Assembly (NCBI GenBank): GCA_017548505.1
Contig: JAFYZX010000112.1
Coordinates: 1 to 64,000, forward strand
DNA from: Bacteroidales bacterium
GTDB lineage: Bacteria > Bacteroidota > Bacteroidia > Bacteroidales > UBA932
Length of the DNA stretch: 64,000 nt
Direction of reading: 5' to 3'
Shown here: positions 14,244 through 23,247 of the stretch, piece after piece
How positions within the stretch are numbered: the first letter of the stretch is position 1
Layout of the letters: the number at the start of each line of letters is the position of its first letter
Notes under the pieces: model-generated
Databases searched by the model: none
Seen by the model: the letters and a program-made list of their open reading frames with translations, nothing else
Told to the model about the DNA's origin: nothing
Position numbers and translations under genes: made by a program

Positions 14244-15272
14244 TTACAATACGCTGCGGAATTCCTTGAGGAAGCGCACGTCGTTCTCGAAGTAGTGGCG
14301 CAGGTCGTTGACCATCCACTTGAGCATCGCGATGCGCTCTATTCCCATACCGAAGGCGAAGCCTGTGTACTTTTTGCTGTCTATACCGCTGGCTTCAAGA
14401 ACGTTAGGGTCTACCATCCCGGCACCCATTATCTCCAGCCAGCCGGTTCCCTTGCAGATGTTGCAGCCCTTGCCGCCGCAAATGTTGCAACTGATGTCAA
14501 CCTCGGTGCTTGGCTCGGTGAACGGGAAGTATGAAGGCCTCATACGGATCTGTGTCTGAGGTCCGAACATCTCCTGGACAAAGAGGAGGATGGCCTGCTT
14601 GAGGTCTGCAAAGCTTACGTTCTCGTCTATGTAGAGACCCTCCACCTGATGGAAGATGCAGTGGGCTCTTGCGCTGATGGCCTCGTTGCGGAAAACCCTG
14701 CCCGGACAGACCACCCTGATAGGAGGTTTCTGCCTTTCCATTGTGCGTACCTGAACGCTGGAAGTGTGGGTTCTAAGAAGGATAGGATCGTCACCTGCAG
14801 GATTGATGAAGAATGTGTCCTGCATATCCCTGGCCGGATGCTCCGGAGGGAAGTTCAGGGCGGAGAACACATGCCAGTCGTCCTCGATTTCAGGACCCTC
14901 TGCAACCGCAAAGCCGAACTTGCCGAAGATGTCCAGAATTTCCTCTCTTACAAGGGAAATAGGATGGCGGGTGCCAAGCTCGAAAGCGTCTCCCGGCTTT
15001 GTGAAATCCGTTTTTGTATCTGTATCCAGAATGTCTTCAAAAGATTCCCTCAGCGATTCAATCTTTTCCGCTGCCTTGGTCTTGAGTTCGTTCAGGACTT
15101 TTCCGAACTCTCTCTTCATTTCTGGGGCTACTGAACGGAATTCCTCAAACAGGCGGGTGATCTCGCCTTTCTTGCCAAGGAGTTTGACTCTGAGTTCCTC
15201 CACGTCCTGGAGTTTTTCCGCACGGAACTGCTCTATTTTGTCGAGCAGGCTGTCTATGTCTTTGCGATCCAT
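14244..15272 (-). CDS. pheS: Phenylalanine--tRNA ligase alpha subunit
   Basis: 342 residues, full length. N-terminal coiled-coil tRNA-binding arm (about 1-85), then the class II catalytic domain: motif 1 region RHPISLVREEILDIFGKFGF, NFPPEHPARDMQDTFFI, motif 2 RVFRNEAISARAHCIFHQVE, and motif 3 GFAFGMGIERIAMLKW near the C terminus. The partner pheT is not in the window; an unlinked pheS is common in Bacteroidota. A Cys-rich insert (CNICGGKGCNICKGTGW) is a normal feature of the family. It has its own -7 box (15295-15302). Confidence 0.97.
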   Translation of the reverse strand: MDRKDIDSLLDKIEQFRAEKLQDVEELRVKLLGKKGEITRLFEEFRSVAPEMKREFGKVLNELKTKAAEKIESLRESFEDILDTDTKTDFTKPGDAFELGTRHPISLVREEILDIFGKFGFAVAEGPEIEDDWHVFSALNFPPEHPARDMQDTFFINPAGDDPILLRTHTSSVQVRTMERQKPPIRVVCPGRVFRNEAISARAHCIFHQVEGLYIDENVSFADLKQAILLFVQEMFGPQTQIRMRPSYFPFTEPSTEVDISCNICGGKGCNICKGTGWLEIMGAGMVDPNVLEASGIDSKKYTGFAFGMGIERIAMLKWMVNDLRHYFENDVRFLKEFRSVL

Positions 15273-15294
15273 CTTGTTGGTGTTTTTCGGGGTG

Positions 15295-15302
15295 CAAATA
15301 TA
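15295..15302 (-). promoter_or_regulatory. -7 box of pheS
   Basis: TATATTTG on the reverse strand, 22 bp upstream of the pheS ATG, in the 41-bp gap after the arginine deiminase gene. Confidence 0.6.
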
Positions 15303-15313
15303 CTCAATCTTGG

Positions 15314-16609
15314 CTATATGTCATCTCTGAGGACAGGCATGGTCATACATCTTGCTCCACCGCCTCCGCGAGGAAGCTCGCTGCCCTCGATGGTGATGAC
15401 ACATCTCTTCTCTTTTTCGAGGTCTACCTTGCCGTCTATGACATCATTAGCCGGAACAACATTGAAGCCGGCCTGGCTCAATGCATTGAGGGTATGCACG
15501 TTTCTGGCGTATGAAAGAATCTTGCCCGGGGCTATTGCAAAGCTGTTTGCACCGCTGTGCCACTGCTCGCGGTCTGCGTTCCACTCGTCCTCGTCTCCGC
15601 CGCAGAATACAGGTTCCAGATCCTTTCCCAGTTTCCTCAGTGTAGAAAGCACGTTCTGCTCGTCGCGGATCTTCTTCACCCTGCCGCCTTCAATCGTGAT
15701 ATGAACTGTACGGTACTGGTTCTCCCACAGAATCAGAGGCTCATAGATAAGGCAGGCGTCCCTGTCGAGCATCGTGAATACCATATCCATGTGGATGAAA
15801 CTCTCCACGTCGTCCGGAAGCTGCTGCACTATGATATGCTTCTGTTCTCCGTCCTTGTCCTGGCAGAAACGCTGAACCAGGCGGTCGATTCCCTGAGACG
15901 TTGTCCTTAGGCCGTTGCCCACAAGGAGTATGTTCTTGTCTATGACCAGGATATCTCCACCTTCCACGCTCACGTTGTTCTTAACCGTGCTGCCGGCAAT
16001 GCCGCCTTCTCCTGCAACTTCCTTGGAGAACTGGTTGGCATCGATTATGGTGCAGTCGAAAAGCCTTGGATTGGAGAAGATTGCCTCCATTATCAGAGAC
16101 TCCCTCACCCTAACCCTGTTTGCCATCTTGCAGATAAGCACATCCTCGCCGATGGAAGCGGAAGCGTCCCTGGTGAAATAGAAATTATACAGAGGGCTGA
16201 GCGCATAATATTCATCTGCCAGGAAGGCGGTCAATGTCTCGATCTTTGCCGGAAGTCCCTCTATCAGAAGCTTTGCCAGTTTCTTGGCGGGAGTGGCCAT
16301 CAGCTTGTCGAAATACTCCGGAACGTTCTCAATGGTGCAGATACGCCTCAGCAGCATGCTCCTGTCTCCAGGATCGTCCAGGACGGTCTCCAGAAGGTCG
16401 TTTACCTGATAGGTATTAGTCCACTTGTTCAGGACTCCGGAAACCTGGGCATATTCCTTCTGAGCTATGGAAAGATTCAAGATATCGCTGTAAAGGGCCC
16501 TCTGCGCGATCCTCGGCGTCATATTCTCCACCTCGTCTCCCGGGGTATGAAGGATTACTCCGCGCAACCGGCCTATTTCGCTATGTACTTTTACTTTTAC
16601 TGGATCCAT
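15314..16609 (-). CDS. arcA: Arginine deiminase
   Basis: 431 residues of the guanidino-group-modifying fold: GRLRGVILHTPGDEVENMTP at the N terminus, NFYFTRDASASIGEDVLI, VEGGDILVIDKN, FIHMDMVFTMLDRDACLIY (catalytic His/Asp block) and the C-terminal nucleophile loop RGGGGARCMTMPVLRDD with the active Cys. It hydrolyses arginine to citrulline and ammonia. No ornithine carbamoyltransferase or carbamate kinase is adjacent, so a full ADI pathway cannot be inferred here. Lies 21 bp after the sugar-nucleotide gene on the same strand. Confidence 0.93.
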   Translation of the reverse strand: MDPVKVKVHSEIGRLRGVILHTPGDEVENMTPRIAQRALYSDILNLSIAQKEYAQVSGVLNKWTNTYQVNDLLETVLDDPGDRSMLLRRICTIENVPEYFDKLMATPAKKLAKLLIEGLPAKIETLTAFLADEYYALSPLYNFYFTRDASASIGEDVLICKMANRVRVRESLIMEAIFSNPRLFDCTIIDANQFSKEVAGEGGIAGSTVKNNVSVEGGDILVIDKNILLVGNGLRTTSQGIDRLVQRFCQDKDGEQKHIIVQQLPDDVESFIHMDMVFTMLDRDACLIYEPLILWENQYRTVHITIEGGRVKKIRDEQNVLSTLRKLGKDLEPVFCGGDEDEWNADREQWHSGANSFAIAPGKILSYARNVHTLNALSQAGFNVVPANDVIDGKVDLEKEKRCVITIEGSELPRGGGGARCMTMPVLRDDI

Positions 16610-16630
16610 ATATGATTCGTCTTTTTGATT

Positions 16631-17725
16631 TTACAAATAGTCTGTAAGGTTGTTCATGGCAAGTTCCGCCGTTATGGCCTTTATCTGCTTCTCGTCTCTC
16701 GGGCATACCAGAAGCACATCCGGCGTGCTTATAACCACAAAATTCTCCAGGTTCTTGACTACAAGGAGCTTGTCTTTTTCGGTAGTTGCAATAACGCTGT
16801 TTTTTACCTCTTCCAGCATCGCTGAGGATGTGTTTACAAGATTTCCTTCAGCATCCTTCGGGCTCTGGGTGTAGAGACTCTCCCAGGTTCCCAGGTCGCT
16901 CCATCCGAAAGAGCCTTCGAACACGCGGCAGCGTTCTGTCTTTTCCATAACGCCATAGTCTATGGAAATTGAGTCGATTGAATCATAGACATTATCCACA
17001 ATCTTCTGCTCTTCAGGCGTATAATAGGATCTGGAAATCTCCGAGAACGCCTCGGCGATATCCGGAAGATGGGCCTGGAGTTCCTCCTTGATTGTCTGTA
17101 TGTTCCACACGAAGATTCCGGAGTTCCACAGAAACTCCCCGCTGGAATAGAGCACCTTCGCCATTTCCAGATCAGGTTTCTCGGTAAAGGTTTTCACCTG
17201 ATAGCAGGCGTGCCCCCGGACTATTTCCGGCTTTGCCTTGTTTGCCTGGATATATCCGTACTGGGTTTCCGGCCTTGTGGGCTTGATTCCGAGCGTGAAC
17301 AGTGCCGGGGTAACTGCAGCATGTCCGATGGCTGTTTCCACTGTCTCCAGGAATACATCATCGTTGAGTATCAGATGATCCGCAGGGGTTACCACAACAG
17401 TGGCCTTCGGATTCTTTTTCAGAAGTTTGTAGGTGGCGTATGCTATACAAGGCGCCGTGTTTCTCTTGCGGTTCTCCAGAAGGACATTCTCCTTTGGTAT
17501 TTCCGGAACCTGCTCTGCGATAAGCCCCTCATACTGCTTTGCCGAAACAATGAGTATATTCTCAACAGGAACTATCCTTGAGAAGCGGTCAACCGTTGCC
17601 TGAAGGAAACTTCTTCCCGTTCCCAGGATGTCCAGAAACTGCTTCGGGCGCTCGTTACGGGATACCGGCCAGAAACGGCTTCCGACCCCGCCTGCCATTA
17701 TGATGCAATATTTGTCTGAAACCAT
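16631..17725 (-). CDS. manC: Mannose-1-phosphate guanylyltransferase
   Basis: 364 residues from the ATG at 17725, which places the nucleotide-binding signature IIMAGGVGSRFWPVSR within the first 25 residues; the reading frame extends further upstream but that part looks non-coding. Other family blocks: ERPKQFLDIL, VTPADHLILND, TLGIKPTRPETQYGYIQA, WNSGIFVWN, SIDYGVMEKT and GWSDLGTWESLY. It makes GDP-mannose from mannose-1-phosphate and GTP for surface glycans. The short form lacks the phosphomannose isomerase domain. Confidence 0.93.
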   Translation of the reverse strand: MVSDKYCIIMAGGVGSRFWPVSRNERPKQFLDILGTGRSFLQATVDRFSRIVPVENILIVSAKQYEGLIAEQVPEIPKENVLLENRKRNTAPCIAYATYKLLKKNPKATVVVTPADHLILNDDVFLETVETAIGHAAVTPALFTLGIKPTRPETQYGYIQANKAKPEIVRGHACYQVKTFTEKPDLEMAKVLYSSGEFLWNSGIFVWNIQTIKEELQAHLPDIAEAFSEISRSYYTPEEQKIVDNVYDSIDSISIDYGVMEKTERCRVFEGSFGWSDLGTWESLYTQSPKDAEGNLVNTSSAMLEEVKNSVIATTEKDKLLVVKNLENFVVISTPDVLLVCPRDEKQIKAITAELAMNNLTDYL

Positions 17726-17781
17726 ATTTTGTCTAAAAGTTTGACAAGTTAACAAATTTCCCCGAAAAACTAAAATACCGT

Positions 17782-18195
17782 TTACCAGTCCGGGCGGAAA
17801 GCGTCAGGCCTGAAACTTATGGTTGTTTCAGATTCTGAGGTCTGTATGCCTATTATGTCAAAGATGGCCTCAAGATGAATTCTGTGGCTGCGGATATAGG
17901 CGTCTGCTGCGTTGATGAGCCTTTTCTGCTTTTTGTCATCGACAGTCAAGTCCGGCTCTACCGGAGAATTGTCTGCCCTGCTCCTTACTTCCACAATGTG
18001 AAGGAATCGCTGAGCATTGTTTACCGGAAAAGAGGTCTCGGCAGAGAGCATAGGCCCCTCCGCAATTATGTCCACTTCAAGATGATGATGCCTCCAGTTC
18101 CTTTCAAGAATATTCAGGCCCCTTTCCTTTAGCCAGGAAACGGCTGTTTCCTCGGCGGATTTCCCCTTTTCAACGGTTGTTGCCTTCCCCTCCAT
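17782..18195 (-). CDS. YraN family (UPF0102) protein
   Basis: 137 residues: GKSAEETAVSWLKERGLNIL, NWRHHHLEVDIIAE, LHIVEVRSRADN and a late KKQKRLINAADAYI. This is the restriction-endonuclease-like YraN fold with the catalytic-type acidic residues and E-V-R in place of the usual E-V-K; relatives are predicted nucleases of unknown substrate. Own promoter box at 18215-18222; the convergent-looking terminator of the biotin carrier gene lies just beyond it. Confidence 0.88.
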   Translation of the reverse strand: MEGKATTVEKGKSAEETAVSWLKERGLNILERNWRHHHLEVDIIAEGPMLSAETSFPVNNAQRFLHIVEVRSRADNSPVEPDLTVDDKKQKRLINAADAYIRSHRIHLEAIFDIIGIQTSESETTISFRPDAFRPDW

Positions 18196-18214
18196 AATCC
18201 TTTTGTTTGGAGGT

Positions 18215-18222
18215 CAAATATA
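18215..18222 (-). promoter_or_regulatory. -7 box of the YraN gene
   Basis: TATATTTG on the reverse strand, 19 bp upstream of the ATG at 18195. Confidence 0.55.
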
Positions 18223-18250
18223 AAGAAAAAGAGGCAATTGCTTGCCTCTT
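18222..18250 (-). terminator. Terminator after the biotin carrier gene
   Basis: AAGAGGCAA (18229-18237) and TTGCCTCTT (18242-18250) form a perfect 9-bp stem with a 4-nt loop; on the reverse strand it follows the TAA stop directly and ends with TTTTTCTTT. Confidence 0.8.
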
Positions 18251-18665
18251 ATTTCTTAGATGGCTTTTTGAACGTAACCAGAAGAGCTCCTTTCGGAAGG
18301 TTTTCCCCTTCCTTGGCGTTTACATCCTTGATGGTGCCGTCCATAGGAGCCGAGACTATGTTCATCATCTTCATAGCCTCGTAGATCATCAGCTTGTCTC
18401 CCTTCTTGACCTTCTGGCCGGGCTTAACGAAAATCTCAATCACGGAACCCGGGATGTGGCTCAGAACCTGAAGAGGATCCGGAGCCTTCCAAGGCTTGCG
18501 CTCAAGGAATTTCTTGGTCAGATATGTCTTGTATTCGTGGCCTTCCTCAGCGACTCTGAGTTTTTTCCTTCCGGAATCAGGAATCAGGAACTCTGTAGAA
18601 TCGTTTGTGGGAGCGAGAGTGTGAAGCTCTTCTGCCTGAGGGGCGATGTTTTCCTTTTCTGCCAT
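18249..18665 (-). CDS. Biotin carboxyl carrier protein of an acyl-CoA carboxylase/decarboxylase
   Basis: 138 residues. An N-terminal linker (FLIPDSGRKKLRVAEEGHEYKTYLTKKFLERK) leads to a biotinyl/lipoyl domain, about 70-138, with the biotinylation site YEAMKMMNIVSAP (Lys in the AMKM motif) and GTIKDVNAKEGENLPKGALL. It carries CO2 between carboxylase and carboxyltransferase sites. It follows the carboxyltransferase gene by 30 bp on the same strand, so the two form one unit. The biotin carboxylase or sodium-pumping subunits are not in the window. Confidence 0.9.
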   Translation of the reverse strand: MAEKENIAPQAEELHTLAPTNDSTEFLIPDSGRKKLRVAEEGHEYKTYLTKKFLERKPWKAPDPLQVLSHIPGSVIEIFVKPGQKVKKGDKLMIYEAMKMMNIVSAPMDGTIKDVNAKEGENLPKGALLVTFKKPSKK

Positions 18666-18695
18666 AACTCAATCTTTGTTACGCATTGCCATCTG

Positions 18696-20243
18696 TTAAA
18701 ACGGTGGAAGACCGTGCTTCTTCTTCGGCATGCCGGAGTTTTTCTGCTGGGAAATGTCCAGAGACTGAAGGATGAACTCCCTTGTGTCCGCAGGGTTGAT
18801 GACAGAATCGATGTAGCCCTTGGATGCGGCAACGTAAGGGTTGGCAAACTTCTCCTTGTATTCCTCAACCTTCTTCTTGCGCATTGCCTCAGGATCCTCG
18901 GCCTCCATGATTTCCTTGCGGAAGATGATGTTTGCGGCTCCCTGAGGGCCCATAACCGCAATCTCTGCGGTTGGCCATGCGAACACGAAGTCAGCCCTGA
19001 GGTGACGGGAGTTCATGGCGATGTATCCTCCACCGTAAGCCTTTCTGAGGATGACAGTTATCTTTGGAACGGTAGCCTCCGAGTAAGCATACAGAAGCTT
19101 TGCTCCATGGCGGATAACGCCCGCGTGCTCCTGGTCTACGCCAGGCAGATAGCCAGGCATATCCTCAAGGGTAACGATAGGAATGTTGAAGGCGTCGCAG
19201 TAGCGGATGAACCTTGCGGCCTTGTCTGAAGAATCGCAGTCCAGAACGCCGGCAAGATACATAGGCTGGTTGGCGATAAAGCCCACCGTGCGGCCCTCTA
19301 TCCTTCCGTAACCGATCACGATATTCTTTGCCCACATCTCCTGAACCTCGAAGAAATCGGAGTTGTCCACAAGGGCGCGGATAACGTTCCTTACGTCGTA
19401 AGGCTCTGTAGGATCTGCAGGAACCGTCTTTACAATGTTGTATTTCTTCAGCGGCAGTGCAGGTTTTGCAGGAACAGCCTTGGTCTGGTTGTTGGCCGGA
19501 AGGAAGCTAAGGAGCTTCTTTATCTGGCTGAAGCACTCGTCCTCGCTCTCTGCGAAGAAATGTGCGTTACCGGTAGTCTCGCAATGAACCCTTGCTCCGC
19601 CGAGGCTTTCCATATCGATCTCCTCTCCGAGAACGGATTTGATTACCTCCGGGCCGGTTATGAACATCTTGGAAATCTTGTCCACCACAAACACATAGTC
19701 TGTAAGGGCCGGTGAATACACGGCACCTCCGGCGCAAGGTCCGAGGATAACGGAAATCTGAGGAATCACACCGCTGTTGAGGGTGTTGCGGAAGAAAATC
19801 TCTCCGTATCCTGCAAGAGAGTTGACTCCCTCCTGGATACGCGCTCCACCGGAATCGTTGATGCCGATCAGAGGAATTCTCATCCTCAGGGCATAATCCA
19901 TAATCTTGGTGATCTTGCGGGCGTGCATACTGCCCAAGGAACCTCCAGCAACGGTGAAGTCCTGCGCATATACAGCTACAGGCTGGCCGTTGATCTTTCC
20001 CGTGCCGATTACAACACCGTCTCCGGCCAGGTCTTTCTTCTCCATACCGAACTCGCGCGCGTCGTGCTGGATGAAGAGGTCGTACTCATAGAATGTTCCT
20101 TCGTCGAGGAGTTTGCGGATACGCTCACGGGCCGGAAGCTTTCCCATTGCAATCTGCTTTGCAATGGCCTTGTCCCCTCCACCCTGCTGAGCATGCTGGG
20201 TCCTCTCCTGCAATTCAGAAATTTTTTTGCTGAGCAAACTCAT
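18696..20243 (-). CDS. Acyl-CoA carboxylase / methylmalonyl-CoA carboxyltransferase subunit
   Basis: 515 residues, complete carboxyltransferase of the PccB/MmdA class: KLPARERIRKLLDEGTFYEY, DGVVIGTGKINGQPVAVYAQ, GGSLGSMHARKITKIMDYAL, INDSGGARIQEGVNSLAGYG and the C-terminal-half oxyanion region PGYLPGVDQEHAGVIRHGAK and LRKAYGGGYIAMNSRHLRAD. Together with the biotin carrier it transfers CO2 to or from propionyl-CoA. Whether it works as propionyl-CoA carboxylase or as part of a methylmalonyl-CoA decarboxylase depends on partners elsewhere. Divergent from gcvP. Confidence 0.92.
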   Translation of the reverse strand: MSLLSKKISELQERTQHAQQGGGDKAIAKQIAMGKLPARERIRKLLDEGTFYEYDLFIQHDAREFGMEKKDLAGDGVVIGTGKINGQPVAVYAQDFTVAGGSLGSMHARKITKIMDYALRMRIPLIGINDSGGARIQEGVNSLAGYGEIFFRNTLNSGVIPQISVILGPCAGGAVYSPALTDYVFVVDKISKMFITGPEVIKSVLGEEIDMESLGGARVHCETTGNAHFFAESEDECFSQIKKLLSFLPANNQTKAVPAKPALPLKKYNIVKTVPADPTEPYDVRNVIRALVDNSDFFEVQEMWAKNIVIGYGRIEGRTVGFIANQPMYLAGVLDCDSSDKAARFIRYCDAFNIPIVTLEDMPGYLPGVDQEHAGVIRHGAKLLYAYSEATVPKITVILRKAYGGGYIAMNSRHLRADFVFAWPTAEIAVMGPQGAANIIFRKEIMEAEDPEAMRKKKVEEYKEKFANPYVAASKGYIDSVINPADTREFILQSLDISQQKNSGMPKKKHGLPPF

Positions 20244-20266
20244 ATTAGTCAGGTTTTAGTTTGTGG

Positions 20267-20274
20267 CAAAGATA
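20267..20274 (-). promoter_or_regulatory. -7 box of the carboxyltransferase operon
   Basis: TATCTTTG on the reverse strand, 24 bp upstream of the ATG at 20243, back to back with the gcvP promoter. Confidence 0.6.
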
Positions 20275-20294
20275 GTAAAAACAATTTTAAGTCT

Positions 20295-20302
20295 TATCTT
20301 TG
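20295..20302 (+). promoter_or_regulatory. -7 box of gcvP
   Basis: TATCTTTG followed by a leader of about 60 nt before the gcvP ATG at 20368. Confidence 0.6.
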
Positions 20303-20311
20303 TGTGTTCAG

Positions 20312-20330
20312 GCCGGGGACCTTCCTCGGC
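20312..20330 (+). promoter_or_regulatory. Leader hairpin upstream of gcvP
   Basis: GCCGGGGA (20312-20319) pairs with TCCTCGGC (20323-20330), one wobble, 3-nt loop. It lies in the predicted leader. It does not resemble the glycine riboswitch. Confidence 0.35.
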
Positions 20331-20367
20331 GATGCAAATTTTGTAACAAATAAAATTTAAGAACAAT

Positions 20368-23244
20368 ATGTCATACACATTTGCCCAGAGGCACATCGGG
20401 CCTCGCGAGGAAGACATCCGCGGGATGCTTTCTTTCCTTGGCGTTAACTCTATGGAAGAACTTGTCAAACAAACCGTTCCGGAAAACATCCTGCTTAAGG
20501 AAGACCTGAAGATGGATGATCCGATGACAGAGAACGCATACCTTGCCCATCTGAAGGAAATGGTTTCAAAGAACAAGGATTTCCGCTCCCTGATAGGTCA
20601 GGGATATTATGGAACCGGAGTCCTTCCGGTTATCATAAGGAACATCTTCGAAAACCCTTGCTGGTACACCTCATACACTCCATACCAGGCCGAGATTTCC
20701 CAGGGAAGACTGGAGGCCCTGCTGATTTACCAGACAGTAATCAGCTCCCTTACCGGGTTCTCCCTTTCCAACTGCTCCATGCTGGACGACGCCCAGGCGG
20801 CCGGAGAGGCAATGAGAGTAATGTTCAACCTCAGAAGCCGCGATGCTCAGAAGGCCGGAAAGAACGTGCTGCTCGTGGACGACGAAGTCTTCTCACAGGT
20901 TAAGAGCGTTATCCGCACCAGGGCTGAAGGTCTTGGAATCAAGGTTGTCTTCGGCGACTGGAAAAACTGGGAAGTTGACCCTATGTGCTTCGGCGCCCTG
21001 ATACAGTATCCTGCAGCAGACGGAGAGGTCAGAGACTATTCCGGATTCTGCACCAAGATGCACGAGGCCGGAGCAATGGTTACCGCATACTGCGACATTC
21101 TCTCCTTGGCTGTACTGAAGGAGCCCGCTGCATGGGGAGCTGACATCGCCGTGGGAAGCGCCCAGAGACTCGGACTCCCTATGGGATTCGGCGGCCCTAC
21201 CGCAGGTTATCTGGCAACAAGGGAAGAATACAAGAGAAGCGTTCCCGGAAGAATCATCGGTGTAACAGTGGACCGTCTGGGAAACAAGGCCGTAAGACTT
21301 GCCCTCCAGACCCGTGAGCAGCACATCAAGAGAGAGAAGGCCACATCCAACGTATGTACCGCCACAGCCCTTATGGCAACAATGAGCGGAATGTACGCCG
21401 TATATCACGGACCGGAAGGACTAAAATCCATCGCCCGCAACGCAGAGCTCTTCGCCCACAGGGTTGCCGCAAAATTGAAAGATGCCGGCTATGTTCTGGA
21501 ATGCGAAGAGTTCTTCGATACAATTAGCATTATCGGCAAGAATGGCGAGAAACTCAACGTTGAGGAAATCAAAGCCAAGGCTATCGCCGAGAAAATGAAT
21601 TTCTACTACACCGCTTGCGGAAAGGTAAGAATCAGCTTCGACGAGCTCAGTTGCAAGGCCGAGGCGCACAAGATTCTGGGAATCTTCGGAATCCAGCCTT
21701 GCTGCCAGTGCGCTGGCGGAGAGCATAAGGGACATTGCCCTGCCGAAAGGACCTTCATGAAGAGGGAGACTCCTTACCTGACACAGAAAGTCTTCAACTC
21801 ATACCACAGCGAGACCGCGATGATGCGCTTCATCAAGATGCTGGAGAGAAAGGACATTTCCCTTGCCCACTCGATGATTCCTCTGGGAAGCTGCACAATG
21901 AAACTGAACGCAGCCGTTGAGATGATGCCGCTTAGCTGGAGCGAGCTTACCAACGTCCATCCTCTGGCTCCTAAAGACCAGGTAGAAGGATATATGCAGC
22001 TCATTGGAGAGCTTATGCAGGATCTTAACACCATCACCGGTTTTGCAGCCTGCTCCCTCCAGCCTAATTCAGGTGCCGCCGGAGAGTATGCCGGACTTAC
22101 CACCATCCGCCGCTACTTCAACGCTAACGGACAGACCAACCGCAAGGTTATGATTATCCCTACTTCAGCCCACGGAACCAACCCGGCTTCCGCGGCTATG
22201 GCAGGATTCGACATTGTGCTTGTAGGCTGCGACGAGAAGGGAAACATCAATGTTGAGGAACTCGAGCAGAAAGCCGAGACCGCAGGAGAAAACCTGGCCG
22301 GACTGATGATTACCTATCCTTCCACCCACGGAGTTTTCGAGGTGAAGATCAGGGAGATAGTTGACGCTATCCACAAGGTGGGCGGCAAGGTTTACATGGA
22401 CGGTGCAAACATGAACGCCCAGATAGGACTCACCAATCCGGGAACTATCGGAGCGGATATCTGCCACCTGAATCTCCACAAGTCATTCGCGATGCCTCAT
22501 GGAGGCGGCGGACCTGGCGTAGGCCCTATCTGCTGCACCGCAGAACTTGCACCATATCTGCCCGGCCATCCTGAGGAGAACTGCATCGCCCACAGCTGCA
22601 AGCTTGCCGGCGGAACCAAGGGCACGGATGCCGTTTCTGCGGCCCTCTACGGAAATCCTCTCCTTCTCCCGATCACCCACGCTTACATCAAGCTGCTGGG
22701 CGCAGAAGGACTGAAGGCTTCCAGCGAGGTCGCAATCCTCAACGCCAACTATATCGCCGAGGCTCTGAAGAACGAGTTCCCTACCGTTTACTCAGGAGCT
22801 ACAGGAAGAGTTGCGCACGAGTGCCTTCTGGACTGCAGGGATTTCATGAAGAAATACGGGGTTGGTTCAACGGACATCGCCAAGAGACTGATGGACTTCG
22901 GATTCCACGCTCCTACACTTTCCTTCCCTGTTCACGAGACCCTCATGGTAGAGCCTACGGAGAGCGAGCCAAAGGAGGAGATGGACCGCTTCATCCAGGC
23001 AATGAAGACCATCAAGGCAGAGTGCGAGAAGATTGCTACCGGAGAGTTCGATCCTAAGGACAATCCTGTGGCAAACGCTCCGCATCCGGCCCACGAGTGC
23101 TGCGCAGACAACTGGAGCCATCCTTACTCAAGGGAGCTGGCCGCCTATCCTCTGGAGTGGATCAGGGAGAACAAGTTCTGGCCTGCAGTTTCCAGGGTGG
23201 ACGACGGCTACGGAGACCGTAACCTTGTCTGCAACTGCAACTAA
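20368..23244 (+). CDS. gcvP: Glycine dehydrogenase (decarboxylating), P protein, fused form
   Basis: 958 residues, the single-chain P protein with both halves. N-terminal half: FAQRHIGPREEDIRGML, GQGYYGTGVLPVIIRNIFEN, YTPYQAEISQGRLEALL. C-terminal half: SMIPLGSCTMKLNAAVEM, PTSAHGTNPASAAMAGF, and the PLP-lysine motif HLNLHKSFAMPHGGGGPG. It decarboxylates glycine and loads the aminomethyl group on GcvH in the glycine cleavage system. gcvT and gcvH are not nearby. A divergent promoter region with a leader hairpin precedes it; a hemerythrin/LuxR regulator follows after 3 bp. Confidence 0.97.
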   Translation: MSYTFAQRHIGPREEDIRGMLSFLGVNSMEELVKQTVPENILLKEDLKMDDPMTENAYLAHLKEMVSKNKDFRSLIGQGYYGTGVLPVIIRNIFENPCWYTSYTPYQAEISQGRLEALLIYQTVISSLTGFSLSNCSMLDDAQAAGEAMRVMFNLRSRDAQKAGKNVLLVDDEVFSQVKSVIRTRAEGLGIKVVFGDWKNWEVDPMCFGALIQYPAADGEVRDYSGFCTKMHEAGAMVTAYCDILSLAVLKEPAAWGADIAVGSAQRLGLPMGFGGPTAGYLATREEYKRSVPGRIIGVTVDRLGNKAVRLALQTREQHIKREKATSNVCTATALMATMSGMYAVYHGPEGLKSIARNAELFAHRVAAKLKDAGYVLECEEFFDTISIIGKNGEKLNVEEIKAKAIAEKMNFYYTACGKVRISFDELSCKAEAHKILGIFGIQPCCQCAGGEHKGHCPAERTFMKRETPYLTQKVFNSYHSETAMMRFIKMLERKDISLAHSMIPLGSCTMKLNAAVEMMPLSWSELTNVHPLAPKDQVEGYMQLIGELMQDLNTITGFAACSLQPNSGAAGEYAGLTTIRRYFNANGQTNRKVMIIPTSAHGTNPASAAMAGFDIVLVGCDEKGNINVEELEQKAETAGENLAGLMITYPSTHGVFEVKIREIVDAIHKVGGKVYMDGANMNAQIGLTNPGTIGADICHLNLHKSFAMPHGGGGPGVGPICCTAELAPYLPGHPEENCIAHSCKLAGGTKGTDAVSAALYGNPLLLPITHAYIKLLGAEGLKASSEVAILNANYIAEALKNEFPTVYSGATGRVAHECLLDCRDFMKKYGVGSTDIAKRLMDFGFHAPTLSFPVHETLMVEPTESEPKEEMDRFIQAMKTIKAECEKIATGEFDPKDNPVANAPHPAHECCADNWSHPYSRELAAYPLEWIRENKFWPAVSRVDDGYGDRNLVCNCN

Positions 23245-23247
23245 CCC

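Noticed and set aside
20303..20367. Glycine riboswitch upstream of gcvP
   Set aside because: The leader is too short and lacks the conserved aptamer cores; only a simple hairpin is present.
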